Below, in pieces: positions 34,870 to 44,400 of a stretch of 64,000 nucleotides of DNA. Where the stretch lies: contig NZ_JADMUH010000004.1 in NCBI RefSeq assembly GCF_015546995.1, positions 41,277 to 105,276 on the forward strand, given 5' to 3'. A program made the position numbers and the translations under genes. The notes beneath the pieces are model-generated. The model made no database searches. It was not told the origin of the DNA and worked only from the letters and a program-made list of their open reading frames with translations. The stretch comes from Streptococcus infantis. Its GTDB lineage: Bacteria > Bacillota > Bacilli > Lactobacillales > Streptococcaceae. Positions within the stretch are counted from its first letter, which is position 1; each line of letters starts with the position of its first letter.

Positions 34870-35748
34870 ATGGTCAAAACGATTCTGATTACAGGTGCTA
34901 CTGACGGTATCGGTAAACATTTGGCAAAGAAATTAGCCAGTGAAGGCCATCAGGTCATCCTCCATGGTCGCAATCCTCAAAAACTTGAGCTGGCGCTTCA
35001 AGAGGTTCGGGCCGTTTCCTTGAGAGGCAGAGTTTCGAGCTACTTGGCAGATTTTTCAAAATTAGACGATGTTTATCGATTTGTAGGGGAAATCAAGCGA
35101 GACTTTCAAAGGATCGATGTCTTGTTTAACAATGCAGGCCTGTATGCAGGAAAAGAACGAAAAGCGAGTGCTAAAAATGTCGAGTTGACTTTTATGTTAT
35201 TCGTTCTCGTTCCCTATCTGTTAACAACTGAGCTAAGCCCCTTGTTAGAAAAATCGGCTGACAGCCGTGTCATTAATACTTCTTCCTATATGCATCATTT
35301 TGCCAAGGTCAAGGATTTGGACTTTGGATTTGAGAAAGAATACAATCCAGGATTGGCCTACAATAATTCAAAACTTTACACTATTTGGATGACACGCTAT
35401 CTGGCAAGAGACTTCTTTTTAAGAGGTTCAAACATCACCATCAATGCCTATCATCCTGGTCTTATCTCGACTAACTTAGGGAATAATTCTAGTGATGAAA
35501 AGACAAAAAAGTCTCTCTTCGGACGCCTGATGAAGTCTCTTTCAAAAGATCTAGATCAGGGAATCGAAACAGGTTATTATCTCACCTTATCAGAGGAAGT
35601 CAGGGGCTTGACTGGCTACTATTTTGATGAGAAGAAAGTCAAGTCGGTATCTGAAAAAGGCTACACATTTGAAAAAGCACAAGATTTAATCAATTACTGC
35701 AATGATAAAATTGAATTGTTTAAACAGAAATATGATCTGCTTAATTAG
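34870..35748 (+). CDS. Short-chain dehydrogenase/reductase
   Basis: The 292-aa SDR has TGATDGIGKHLAKKLA, NNAGLY, Ser in INTSSYMHH, and YNNSKLYTIW (Tyr-x3-Lys), in the retinol-dehydrogenase-like group. The start at 34870 is 1 nt after the hydrolase stop with GGAGG upstream. Third gene of the Rrf2-linked operon. Its 3' end overlaps the convergent 35686-35943 gene by 63 nt. Confidence 0.9.
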   Translation: MVKTILITGATDGIGKHLAKKLASEGHQVILHGRNPQKLELALQEVRAVSLRGRVSSYLADFSKLDDVYRFVGEIKRDFQRIDVLFNNAGLYAGKERKASAKNVELTFMLFVLVPYLLTTELSPLLEKSADSRVINTSSYMHHFAKVKDLDFGFEKEYNPGLAYNNSKLYTIWMTRYLARDFFLRGSNITINAYHPGLISTNLGNNSSDEKTKKSLFGRLMKSLSKDLDQGIETGYYLTLSEEVRGLTGYYFDEKKVKSVSEKGYTFEKAQDLINYCNDKIELFKQKYDLLN

Positions 35749-35943
35749 AAAAAAGTTCTCTTTCCATTTTGCTAGAAAGAGAACTACCAATTCAGGAATA
35801 AAGGAATTCGTGTCACGAGCGCCTGCAGTATTGAGCAAGACACTCTTTGGAGCAGCTAAAGCCTCTCCTGTCTTTTGGTCATAATAAACAGCCTGTCCAT
35901 TGCATTCGCCGATAAAAACACGACGGCGTCCGAGAAAAAACAT
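35686..35943 (-). CDS. Hypothetical protein, 85 aa
   Basis: Starts MFFLGRRRVFIGECNGQAVY with AGAGGTATGT before the ATG. The first 50 residues look protein-like (YYDQKTGEALAAPKSVLL). The C-terminal 35 residues (FLAKWKENFFLIKQIIFLFK) come from sequence antisense to the SDR 3' end, so the gene may be a truncated or 3'-extended version of a shorter gene. No domain recognised. Confidence 0.5.
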   Translation of the reverse strand: MFFLGRRRVFIGECNGQAVYYDQKTGEALAAPKSVLLNTAGARDTNSFIPELVVLFLAKWKENFFLIKQIIFLFKQFNFIIAVID

Positions 35944-36062
35944 ACATACCTCTTTCTATTTATGAAAACAAGTCTTCAAATTTTGGAATTTTATTATCCT
36001 AGTATACCATAAACCAACTTACTAGGTCATAGAATAGCTAAGAGCTATATCTTGCTAAAAGG

Positions 36063-36092
36063 TTGACAGAACTTCGCTCCATAGGATATGAT
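36063..36092 (+). promoter_or_regulatory. Promoter before 36177 gene
   Basis: TTGACA (36063-36068), 18-nt spacer, TATGAT (36087-36092). Confidence 0.6.
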
Positions 36093-36176
36093 GGGAATAC
36101 CTAGAATTTTATCTCTGCACGACCTATACGCCTTCTACTGAGCGTTGGTGAGTTCAATTCTATATTTGGAGGTTTT

Positions 36177-36710
36177 ATGAAAATCTATTATTCAAAATTT
36201 GTCGGTGTCGGCTATCTAGTCTTTGCGGCGGGTGTATTCTTTCAATTTTTCTTTTTCCTCGCGCATGGATTAATCGACTTTTCCCAGCTTAGTCTTCTCA
36301 CGGTGGGTCCAACCATCCTCTTTTTCGCTGCTATCTATTCAACGATTGCAGGTATCAAAAGACTGACTAGTCGCAGGCTTTCCTTTGAATTCACCTTTGA
36401 AGGCATTTATGTCTATCCCGGGCTCTTCTTTTCCAAGGAAATCTTCATCCCAAAAGAAGAATTGTTGCGAGCATCTTATGTTGAAGTGGATGTCAGTGAC
36501 CCCGACCACGTTAACAGCAAGGCTTACTATTTAGACTTCGATCTGAGAGAGGTGACCCAGCTAGAAGATATTTCTAAGTCAAACGTCATCATCGATACAA
36601 GCTCCTTGAAATTACGTCTCACCCTTAGCCTTTGTCGATTTAGAGAGGAAGAAAAAGCCGAGTTAGCGACCTATCTAAAAGAAAACTACGGAATTGATTT
36701 CTTATATTAG
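36177..36710 (+). CDS. Membrane protein with C-terminal PH-like region
   Basis: 177 aa: two TM segments (about 10-30 and 40-62), then a soluble beta-rich domain beginning RRLSFEFTFEGIYVYPGLFFSKEIFIPKEEL, a pattern like small bacterial PH (YdbT-type) domains, ending in a helix (REEEKAELATYLKEN). Assignment is tentative. Good TTTGGAGG RBS; monocistronic. Confidence 0.75.
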   Translation: MKIYYSKFVGVGYLVFAAGVFFQFFFFLAHGLIDFSQLSLLTVGPTILFFAAIYSTIAGIKRLTSRRLSFEFTFEGIYVYPGLFFSKEIFIPKEELLRASYVEVDVSDPDHVNSKAYYLDFDLREVTQLEDISKSNVIIDTSSLKLRLTLSLCRFREEEKAELATYLKENYGIDFLY

Positions 36711-36719
36711 CAAGTAATA

Positions 36720-36746
36720 AAAAAGCCCTAAAAACAGGGCTTTTTT
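36720..36746 (+). terminator. Terminator
   Basis: AAAAAGCCCT/AGGGCTTTTTT hairpin, 9 nt after the stop. Confidence 0.88.
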
Positions 36747-36893
36747 GATATTATCCTTATTATCTTTCACTTTAAAGTGGACTTGTTCATTATCCAACTT
36801 AAACGTCATGTATAGTTGAATGATAAAAAATTTATGCTTTGAGAACATAGAAAAGCAAGGACAATTCTCCACCCTTACTTCTGATTGATGTTC

Positions 36894-37457
36894 TTAGTTA
36901 CGGTAAAACTGGTTATCTTTGTCGCTTACAGATTGACCGATAGACAAGACATCTTGACTGCCATCTGTACCTGTCACTTCATTTTGGACTCCAGCTGGGG
37001 TAAAGATCAGTCGTGCCCCTTGCCCACCACCGACAAGATGAATACCTGTTAAGTAGTAGCCGTCTTTTTCCTCTACTTGCCCCATCTCGTATTTAAAGGT
37101 TCCATTTGAACTTTGGATCGTTACAATTCCATCTGCTGTGACTGTTGCAGTTGTTCCCGCGTAGTTTTCCCAAATCCCTACAAACTTAGCGTAAGCCTCT
37201 TGTGATTTTTGCTTATCTTCCTTTTGTTCTGCTTGAGTGGTTGTAGCTTCTGTCGCACTATTTGTTTCTGACTTCTGCTCCTCTTTTTGGCCTGCTTCAG
37301 TTTTACTTGCGGACTCTGTAGTCACCTTGCTTGTTGTCTCCTTTTGGTTTGAAGATGACGTATTCTTGTCAGTCTTTCCACCACAGGCAACTAAGGTCAA
37401 GGCAGTCAACAAGGTCAGGACTGATAGGCTCGTATAGCGCAATGTTTTGTTTTTCAT
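36894..37457 (-). CDS. Lipoprotein with Ser/Thr/Glu-rich linker (DUF6287-like)
   Basis: 187 aa: signal with lipobox LVAC (Cys25), a roughly 60-residue S/T/E/K/Q linker, and a C-terminal beta domain (AYAKFVGIWENYAGTTATVT... GARLIFTPAGVQNE) like DUF6287 of streptococcal surface lipoproteins. The start at 37457 follows AAAGGAGATTTTT. It is probably anchored outside the membrane, with the linker as a wall-spanning spacer. Function unknown. Confidence 0.8.
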   Translation of the reverse strand: MKNKTLRYTSLSVLTLLTALTLVACGGKTDKNTSSSNQKETTSKVTTESASKTEAGQKEEQKSETNSATEATTTQAEQKEDKQKSQEAYAKFVGIWENYAGTTATVTADGIVTIQSSNGTFKYEMGQVEEKDGYYLTGIHLVGGGQGARLIFTPAGVQNEVTGTDGSQDVLSIGQSVSDKDNQFYRN

Positions 37458-37583
37458 AAAAATCTCCTTTGAAATAGACACAGATAAAAATAGCTCGTCA
37501 GATTTTACATAGATTTCGACGGCTGTGTCGTAGTCTTCAGTGTATCATTTATTTGCTTTTAATTCAATAGCTATCATATATCG

Positions 37584-37620
37584 AAAAAAGGCTAATCCAA
37601 GTAGGAATTAGCCCTTTTAT
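37584..37620 (-). terminator. queA terminator
   Basis: GGCTAAT/ATTAGCC hairpin with A run 5' and T run 3'; about 25 nt beyond the queA stop on the minus strand. Confidence 0.8.
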
Positions 37621-37644
37621 TTCTAGTTTTGATTTGCTCGTTTT

Positions 37645-38682
37645 TTAGTAGATAAACATGGCATCGCCAAAGCTAAAGAAACGGTATTTTTCATCGATAG
37701 CATGCTGGTAGGCTTTGAGGACCAATTCACGGCCTGCAAAAGCTGAGACAAGCATGACCAAGGTAGACTTCGGCAGGTGGAAATTAGTAGAAAAAGCATC
37801 CACCACCTTCCAGTCATAGCCTGGTTTGATAAAGATATTGGTCCAGCCAGAGTCAGCCTGGATTTGACCATCAAACTTGCTTCCGATGGTTTCGAGCGTA
37901 CGGATAGAAGTTGTCCCCACAGCAATCACGCGACCACCATTGTCCTTGACCTGACGCAAGGTTGCAGCAGCTTCCTCAGACAACTGATAAAACTCTGAAT
38001 GCATCTCGTGTTCATCTAGATTATCGACTGAAACAGGTCTAAAGGTCCCAAGTCCAACGTGCAAGGTCAGGTAGACTAGGTGAACACCTTTCTGCTGAAT
38101 TTCTTCTAATAATTCTTTGGTAAAATGCAGACCTGCAGTCGGGGCAGCAGCTGAGCCACTCTCCTTGGCATAGACGGTCTGGTACCGTTCACGGTCATCC
38201 AACTTTTCGTGGATATAAGGAGGCAAGGGCATTTCTCCCAGACTTTCAAGCACCTCTAGGAAAATTCCCTCATACTCAAAGCGAACAATACGGCCACCAT
38301 GGGTTAATTCCTCGGTCACGACTGCGCTTAGGCGACCATCCCCAAAGACAACACGGGTACCAACCTTGAGACGCTTAGCTGGCTTTGCCAAGACTTCCCA
38401 TTCGTCTCCTGCTGTATTTTTCAAGAGCAAGAGTTCAACGTGACCCCCTGTTTCTTCTTTTTGGCCATGAAGTCGCGCGGGTAGTACGCGGGTGTCATTC
38501 ATAACCAGGGCATCACCTGGCTCTAGCATTTCAATAATTGAGTGAAAATGGCGATCTTGAAATTCTCCTGTTTTGCGATTGACCATCAAGAGCTTAGAGG
38601 CATCGCGCTTTTCCAGAGGTGTCTGTGCAATCAGCTCCTCTGGCAAGTGGAAATCAAAATCATTGGTATTCATTGGTGTCAT
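37645..38682 (-). CDS. queA: tRNA preQ1(34) S-adenosylmethionine ribosyltransferase-isomerase QueA
   Basis: QueA transfers the ribosyl part of SAM to preQ1-tRNA to give epoxyqueuosine. The 345-aa protein has [57 protein letters not shown] and GTTSIRTLE. It uses the preQ1 made by QueF encoded at 14756, yet it is separated from that operon by over 22 kb. AAAAGGAAAA precedes ATG 38682; the family-typical start MNTNDFDF is at 38673. It lies 29 nt after the LysR gene. Confidence 0.95.
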   Translation of the reverse strand: MTPMNTNDFDFHLPEELIAQTPLEKRDASKLLMVNRKTGEFQDRHFHSIIEMLEPGDALVMNDTRVLPARLHGQKEETGGHVELLLLKNTAGDEWEVLAKPAKRLKVGTRVVFGDGRLSAVVTEELTHGGRIVRFEYEGIFLEVLESLGEMPLPPYIHEKLDDRERYQTVYAKESGSAAAPTAGLHFTKELLEEIQQKGVHLVYLTLHVGLGTFRPVSVDNLDEHEMHSEFYQLSEEAAATLRQVKDNGGRVIAVGTTSIRTLETIGSKFDGQIQADSGWTNIFIKPGYDWKVVDAFSTNFHLPKSTLVMLVSAFAGRELVLKAYQHAIDEKYRFFSFGDAMFIY

Positions 38683-38711
38683 TTTTCCTTTTCTTTTCTA
38701 ATAGAGTTGCA

Positions 38712-39620
38712 TTAGCTGTCAAAGCGAACTTCTTCAAGTAGGTACTCGATGAAACGTTCACCCATCTTGGACAAGCTTGTCTTTTCATGCTGGATATAAA
38801 CCAGCTCAATCGGATCATCAATATCAAGTGGAATCGAAACGATATTGTCTCCATTGAGGTTACTATTAAGGATACCAGTCGCGATGGTATAGCCGTCCAA
38901 ACCAATCAAGAGATTGAACAAGGTCGCACGGTCACTAACAACGATGGATTTCTTGTGGTGTTCCTGAGACAAAATCTCCTCCGAGAAATAGAAGGAATTA
39001 TGGGTACCTTGGTCATAGCTCAAGTATGGGAAGTCTTCTAGATCTGCCAACTGTACCTTGTCTCTTTTAGCAAGAGGGTTGGTCTTGCTGACAAAGATAT
39101 GGGGTTGGGCTGTAAAGAGATGGTGAGCAACCAGATGGTTGTCGTCCAACATCTTCGAAAGAACGTCCCGGTTATAGCTATTTAAAAAGAGGACCCCCAC
39201 TTCACTTCGGAAGTTCTTGACGTCGTCGATGATTTCCCAAGTTCTGGTTTCACGCAAAAAAAGCTCGTACTTTTCCATATCGCTTTTCTTGAGCAAGGAA
39301 ACAAAGGCATTAACTACAAAGGCATAGTGTTGCGAAGACACACTAAAAAGCTCGCGATGAGCGATTGGATTCTTATAACGTTCTTCTAGAAGTTGCGTTT
39401 GCTCGACAACCTGACGGGCATAGGATAGAAACTCCATCCCATCACGTGTGAGGGTGATTCCTTTAGGATTTCGGATAAAAATCTCAATTCCCATCTCATT
39501 TTCTAGGTCACGAACGGCATTTGATAGACTAGGTTGTGTAATGAAAAGTTGCTTGGCAGCCTCATTCATCGAACCAGTCTCTACGATTTTGATAATATAG
39601 TGTAATTGTTGAATTCTCAT
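38712..39620 (-). CDS. LysR family regulator (CpsY/MtaR-like)
   Basis: The 302-aa LysR protein has the N-terminal HTH MRIQQLHYIIKIVETGSMNEAAKQLFITQPSLSNAVRDLE and a ligand domain typical of CpsY/MtaR/MetR regulators of streptococci (methionine supply or cell-surface control). The start is 39620 since family members begin MRIQQLHY; its RBS is weak. Upstream gene of queA on the same strand. Confidence 0.85.
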   Translation of the reverse strand: MRIQQLHYIIKIVETGSMNEAAKQLFITQPSLSNAVRDLENEMGIEIFIRNPKGITLTRDGMEFLSYARQVVEQTQLLEERYKNPIAHRELFSVSSQHYAFVVNAFVSLLKKSDMEKYELFLRETRTWEIIDDVKNFRSEVGVLFLNSYNRDVLSKMLDDNHLVAHHLFTAQPHIFVSKTNPLAKRDKVQLADLEDFPYLSYDQGTHNSFYFSEEILSQEHHKKSIVVSDRATLFNLLIGLDGYTIATGILNSNLNGDNIVSIPLDIDDPIELVYIQHEKTSLSKMGERFIEYLLEEVRFDS

Positions 39621-39691
39621 GTTTTTATTGTACCATACTTGACGCAATATAAAAAGAACCAGTCACTGCATCTCCCATGATCCCTTTTGAA

Positions 39692-39728
39692 TGTTAAAAG
39701 AGGTCGAAACAGTTTCAACCTCTTTTTA
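39692..39728 (-). terminator. Terminator of pepS-GlsB transcript
   Basis: AAAGAGGT.GAAAC/GTTTC.ACCTCTTTTT hairpin downstream of the GlsB-like gene. Confidence 0.8.
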
Positions 39729-39762
39729 TCTTTTATTATTAAACAAGCATTTAAACCGAAAC

Positions 39763-39993
39763 CTAGCTTCCTCTTTCCCAGAAGATGGCTAATAAAATCA
39801 TGGCTCCTAAAACTGATGGGATAATGGCCGTATCAGCTAGGATAGGTCCCCAGGTTCCAAATAGTAACTGACCCAAGAAAGCTCCAATCCAGCCCAAGAA
39901 CATTTTTCCAAAACATCCCATTCGTTCTCCACGATTGGTGATAGCTCCTGCTAATAGTCCGATCAAAAGACCGACAAACATACTTCCAAGCAT
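39763..39993 (-). CDS. GlsB/YeaQ/YmgE family membrane protein (copy A)
   Basis: A 76-aa protein with three hydrophobic segments and glycine patterns (GLLIGLLAGAITNRGERMGCFGKMFLGWIGAFLGQLLFGTWGP), of the transglycosylase-associated/GlsB family tied to general stress. A paralog at 63219 heads the Asp23 operon. Here it follows pepS by 9 nt. Confidence 0.87.
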   Translation of the reverse strand: MLGSMFVGLLIGLLAGAITNRGERMGCFGKMFLGWIGAFLGQLLFGTWGPILADTAIIPSVLGAMILLAIFWERGS

Positions 39994-40002
39994 AGTTTCT
40001 CC

Positions 40003-41244
40003 TTAAATTGCCCAATCTCCATTGCGGAAGAGTGGTACGCGTGTTCCATCCTCACGGATACCATCGATATCCATTTGGTTCGAACCAATCATAAAGTCAA
40101 CGTGAACATCTGAACGGTTAAGTCCTGCAGCTTCCAGCTCTTCTTCGCTCATCTCAGCTCCACCAACAACGCTCGTTGCATAGGCTGCACCGATAGCCAA
40201 ATGGTTAGAAGCATTTTCATCGAAAAGAGTGTTAAAGAAGGTAATCCCTGACTGAGAAATTGGACTTGGATCTGGTACCAAGGCACACTCACCCAAGGCA
40301 CGCGCACCAGCATTCTTAAAGACGAGGTCCTTCATAACCTGATCACCCTTTTCAGCTGTGATATCAACGATTTGACCATTTTCAAAGGTCACCTTGATGC
40401 CTTCGATAATATTTCCATTGTAGCTAAGAGGTTTTGTAGAAGTGACATAACCATCTGCGCGACGGAAGTCAGGAGCTGTAAAGACTTCTTCTGTTGGCAT
40501 ATTTGGCAAGAAACCTTCGCCTTGAGCATTGATCGCTCCTGCTGATTCCCAAACGTGGTTCTTCGGCAAGCCAAGTGTCAAGTCTGTTCCAGGCGCTGTG
40601 TAATGAAGGGCTGAAAATTGCTCTTTATTTAGCATCTCTGCCTTGCTCTTCAAGATAGCTGCATGTTCTTCCCAAGCCTTAACTGGGTCTTCTTCGTAGA
40701 CACGGCAGGTCTTGAAGATTTGGTCCCAAAGGAGGTCCACTGCTTCTTCGTCACTTGCAGCATTTGGAAAGACCTTCTTAGCCCACTCGAGTCCAGCTGC
40801 GGCAGCCACAGTCCAGCTAACCTTGTTAGATTGAGTCGCGATACGCATTGGCTTCATAGCAATTCCCATAGCTTTAGCAGAAGCTGAAAGCTTTTCAGCA
40901 TCCACTCCGTTCAAGGCACCTGGGTCAGAAGAACGGACACCGAGACGACTCGCTTTGTTTTCAAGAAGATAATTCATCTCAGCAATCTTGTATTCTGGCA
41001 CATTGTCCAAACGCTCCATTGGCGCGTGGAGGAATTTCTCACGGTTTACAAAGTCATCTGCCCATTGAACAATAACTTCGTGCGCTCCAAGTGCATAGGC
41101 TTCTTTGACGATTAAGTGAGCCAACTCACGTTGCTCCACATCGATAGAGAGAGCTAAGGTATGACCAGGTTGCACGTTCACTCCGTTTGCAACCAAAAGC
41201 TTAGCGTATTTTTCTAGATTTTCTTTAAAATTTGGTAAAACCAT
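40003..41244 (-). CDS. pepS: Aminopeptidase PepS (M29 family)
   Basis: The 413-aa cytoplasmic metallo-aminopeptidase has the M29 pattern (NFKENLEKYAKLLVANGVNVQPGHTLAL; AQGEGFLPNMPTEEVFTAPDFRRADG; ALGECALVPDPSPISQSGITFFNTLFDENASNHLAIG; HVDFMIGSNQMDIDG). Glu, His and Asp metal ligands are all visible. It trims N-terminal residues of peptides. A 50-aa small protein gene precedes it. Confidence 0.94.
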   Translation of the reverse strand: MVLPNFKENLEKYAKLLVANGVNVQPGHTLALSIDVEQRELAHLIVKEAYALGAHEVIVQWADDFVNREKFLHAPMERLDNVPEYKIAEMNYLLENKASRLGVRSSDPGALNGVDAEKLSASAKAMGIAMKPMRIATQSNKVSWTVAAAAGLEWAKKVFPNAASDEEAVDLLWDQIFKTCRVYEEDPVKAWEEHAAILKSKAEMLNKEQFSALHYTAPGTDLTLGLPKNHVWESAGAINAQGEGFLPNMPTEEVFTAPDFRRADGYVTSTKPLSYNGNIIEGIKVTFENGQIVDITAEKGDQVMKDLVFKNAGARALGECALVPDPSPISQSGITFFNTLFDENASNHLAIGAAYATSVVGGAEMSEEELEAAGLNRSDVHVDFMIGSNQMDIDGIREDGTRVPLFRNGDWAI

Positions 41245-41264
41245 CTTGTTTCTCTTTTCTATTT

Positions 41265-41417
41265 TTATTTTTCTTTCAAAGCAGAAAGTAGCCCTACTAG
41301 CGCAATAGTACCTGACAAGAGTGCTGTCGATAGAAGAATTGTCTGATCAGCAAGTTCCAATTGATACTCAAACACCTTCTCAGCTGGCTTGTCTTCCGCA
41401 AAAATTCTGAGTTTCAT
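41265..41417 (-). CDS. 50-aa single-TM small protein
   Basis: ATG at 41417 preceded by GGAGGACATTTG. It encodes MKLRIFAEDKPAEKVFEYQL, then a hydrophobic segment (TILLSTALLSGTIALVGLLSAL) and KEK end. Between polC (18 nt upstream) and pepS (20 nt downstream) on the same strand, so it is part of the polC-pepS transcript. Strong RBS and spacing argue that it is real. Function unknown. Confidence 0.72.
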   Translation of the reverse strand: MKLRIFAEDKPAEKVFEYQLELADQTILLSTALLSGTIALVGLLSALKEK

Positions 41418-41435
41418 CAAATGTCCTCCGTTACA

Positions 41436-44400
41436 TTAAAACAAATCATCAAACAAACTCAACTGATTGTCCTCTGGCATATTGCCGAGAATGCCCATTT
41501 CATCCATCTTTTCAACCAAGGTTGATGAAAGTCCACCACGTTTGCGGAGTTCAGTTTTAGAGAGGAATTCTCCCTCTTGACGGGCACGAACCAATTGTTT
41601 GGCAACGTTCTCTCCCAGACCATCCATCGCTACAAATGGTGGGATAAGGGTGTCTCCATCGATGATGAATTCAGTCGCATCACTGCGATAGAGGTCCAAT
41701 TTGCCGAACTTAAAGCCACGTTCCCACATCTCATTGACGATTTCAAGTGTTGTGTAGAGGTCAATTTCTACGTTGGAAGCTTCATTGTTCTTACGCTTTT
41801 CAGCAATTTCTTGCATCTTACGTTTGATAGCATCCAAGCCTGCACCCATGGTCTTGATATCAAAAGCCTTGGCACGGATTGAGAAGTATGCACAGTAATA
41901 ATAAATCGGATGGTGAACCTTGAAGTAGGCCACGCGAAGGGCCATCATAACGTAGGCTGCCGCGTGGGCTTTAGGGAACATGTACTTGATTTTTCCACAA
42001 GATTCGATATACCACTCAGGCACATTATTGGCCTTCATGGCTTCGATATAACCATTGCGCTCTTCTTCAGAGATTTTGAGCCACAAGCCCTTACGCACTC
42101 GCTCCATGATGGTAAAGGCCATCTTTGGATCCAGGCCAGCGTGCATGAGGTAAACCATGATGTCATCCCGACATCCGATAACGGTTGATAGGTCCGCAAT
42201 TCCAGCCTTAATCAAGTCTTGGGCATTTCCCAACCAAACGTCGGTACCATGAGACAGACCAGAAAGCTGAAGTAACTCCGCAAAGGTCGTCGGATGAGTT
42301 TCATCCACCATTCCGCGAACAAAGTTGGTCCCAAACTCTGGAATTCCAAGCATACCGGTCGAAGTGCCGATTTGTTCAGGTGTCACTCCCAGGATATCTG
42401 TACCCGAGAAGAGGGCCATGACACCAGGATCATCCATAGGGATATCATTTGGATCAATGCCTGACAAGTCCTGGAGCTTGCGAATCATTGTCGGATCATC
42501 ATGTCCAAGGACATCGAGCTTGAGGACGTTCTCATCGATATCGTGGAAGTTAAAGTGAGTGGTCTGCCATTCAGCAGTTACATCATCTGCAGGATACTGC
42601 ACTGGAGTAAAGTCATAGACATCCATATAATTAGGGATAACAACGATTCCTCCTGGGTGTTGACCGGTCGTACGTTTAACACCAGCAGCTCCTTGGGCTA
42701 GGCGCTCAACTTCGGCTTCTCGGTAGAATTTGCCATAGTCACGCTCGTAACCCTTGACAAATCCATAGGCTGTCTTAGCAGCCACCGTACCAACCGTTCC
42801 TGCACGGAAGGCATATTCTTCCCCGAAGATATCACGAACATCCAAATGTGCGCTCGGTTGGTCTTCACCTGAGAAGTTCAAATCGATATCAGGTACTTTA
42901 TCCCCATCAAAACCAAGGAAGGTCTCGAAAGGAATATCCTGGCCATTTTTGCTGAGTTTGTAGCCACAGTTTGGACAGTCCTTATTGGGCATATCAAAAC
43001 CTGAACCGTAAGAACCATCTGTGATAAACTCACTGTACTGACACTGACCACAGACATAGTGAGGAGAGAGCGGATTGACCTCGGTAATTCCAATCATGGT
43101 CGCAACGAAACTAGATCCAACAGACCCACGGGAACCAACCAAATAACCTCGTTCGTTGGAACGATGCACTAGCATCTGTGAAGCCAGATAAATTACGGCG
43201 AAACCATTCCCCAAGATAGAGGTCAATTCCTTTTCAATCCGTAGATCAACGATATCAGGTAGTGGATTTCCATAGATTTCAAAAGCTTTTTTATAGGTTA
43301 ACTCGGCGACCGTTTCTTCAGCTTGGTCAATGAACGGTGTATATAAGTCGCCTTTAACAACCTCGACAGGCTCAAAGATTTCTGCCAAGGCATTAGTATT
43401 TTCAATGACAATCTTACGAGCCAAATCTTCTCCTAGAAAGGCAAACTCATCCAACATTTCATTGGTTGTTCTAAAATGCGCCTTTGGTAGTGGAGCTGGT
43501 TGGGCAGCTTCTCCATGGCCGATCGTTCGGTTAATCATGGCACCCTGACCTAGACTTCGCACGATAATCTCACGATAAATCTCATCCTCTGGTTCGATGT
43601 AGTGGACATTTCCTGTCGCAAGAACTGGCTTACCGAGACGGTCTCCGACCTCAATCAAGCTCTTGATAATGGTCTGAAGCTCCTCCATGTCCTTAACCTG
43701 CTCTTTGGCAATCAGAGGTGCATAGATAGCTGGAGGCATCACCTCGATAAAGTCATAGTATTTAGCTACTTCGACTGCCGCATCTACACCTTGTGATACG
43801 ACTGCATCAAAGACTTCTCCTTCTGTACAAGCAGAACCCAAGATTAAACCTTCTCGATGGGCATCCAGAACCGTACGTGGAATTCGTGGAACTCCTTCAA
43901 AATACTGGGTATTTGAGAGAGAAACCAGCTTAAAGATATTTTTTAAGCCCACTTGATTTTTCACATAGATGGTCGCATGCTTGACGCGAGCTTTTTTATA
44001 GGAATCTGGGCTGATTAAATCAAGGTTTAATCGTGCCAAATCTGTCACACCGTGTTTTTCTGCCACTTCCTTGATAAAGATAAAGAGCAGACGGCCAGTT
44101 GCTTCCGCATCATAGTTGGCCATATGGTGGTGTTCTAGAGCTACGCCAAAACGTTTGGTTAAGGGACCCAAACCGTGGCGTTTGTACTCAGGATAGAGAT
44201 TTCTTGCGAACTCTAGCGTATCGATGACAGGTTGGCTAATTTTTGGAAGTCCATGACGCTCGTAGTTAGCATTCATAAAGCCAACGTCAAAGGTTGCATT
44301 GTGGGCTACAAGAACGGTATCTTTACAGAATTCTTGGAATTCTTTCAGAACTTGAATCAAGGGTTTAGCGTTTTTTACATGATCGTCAGTAATTCCAGTC

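Noticed and set aside
36740..36812. Minus-strand frame starting MTFKLDNEQVHFKVKDNKDN
   Set aside because: Runs through the terminator hairpin at 36720-36746, no RBS and no context.
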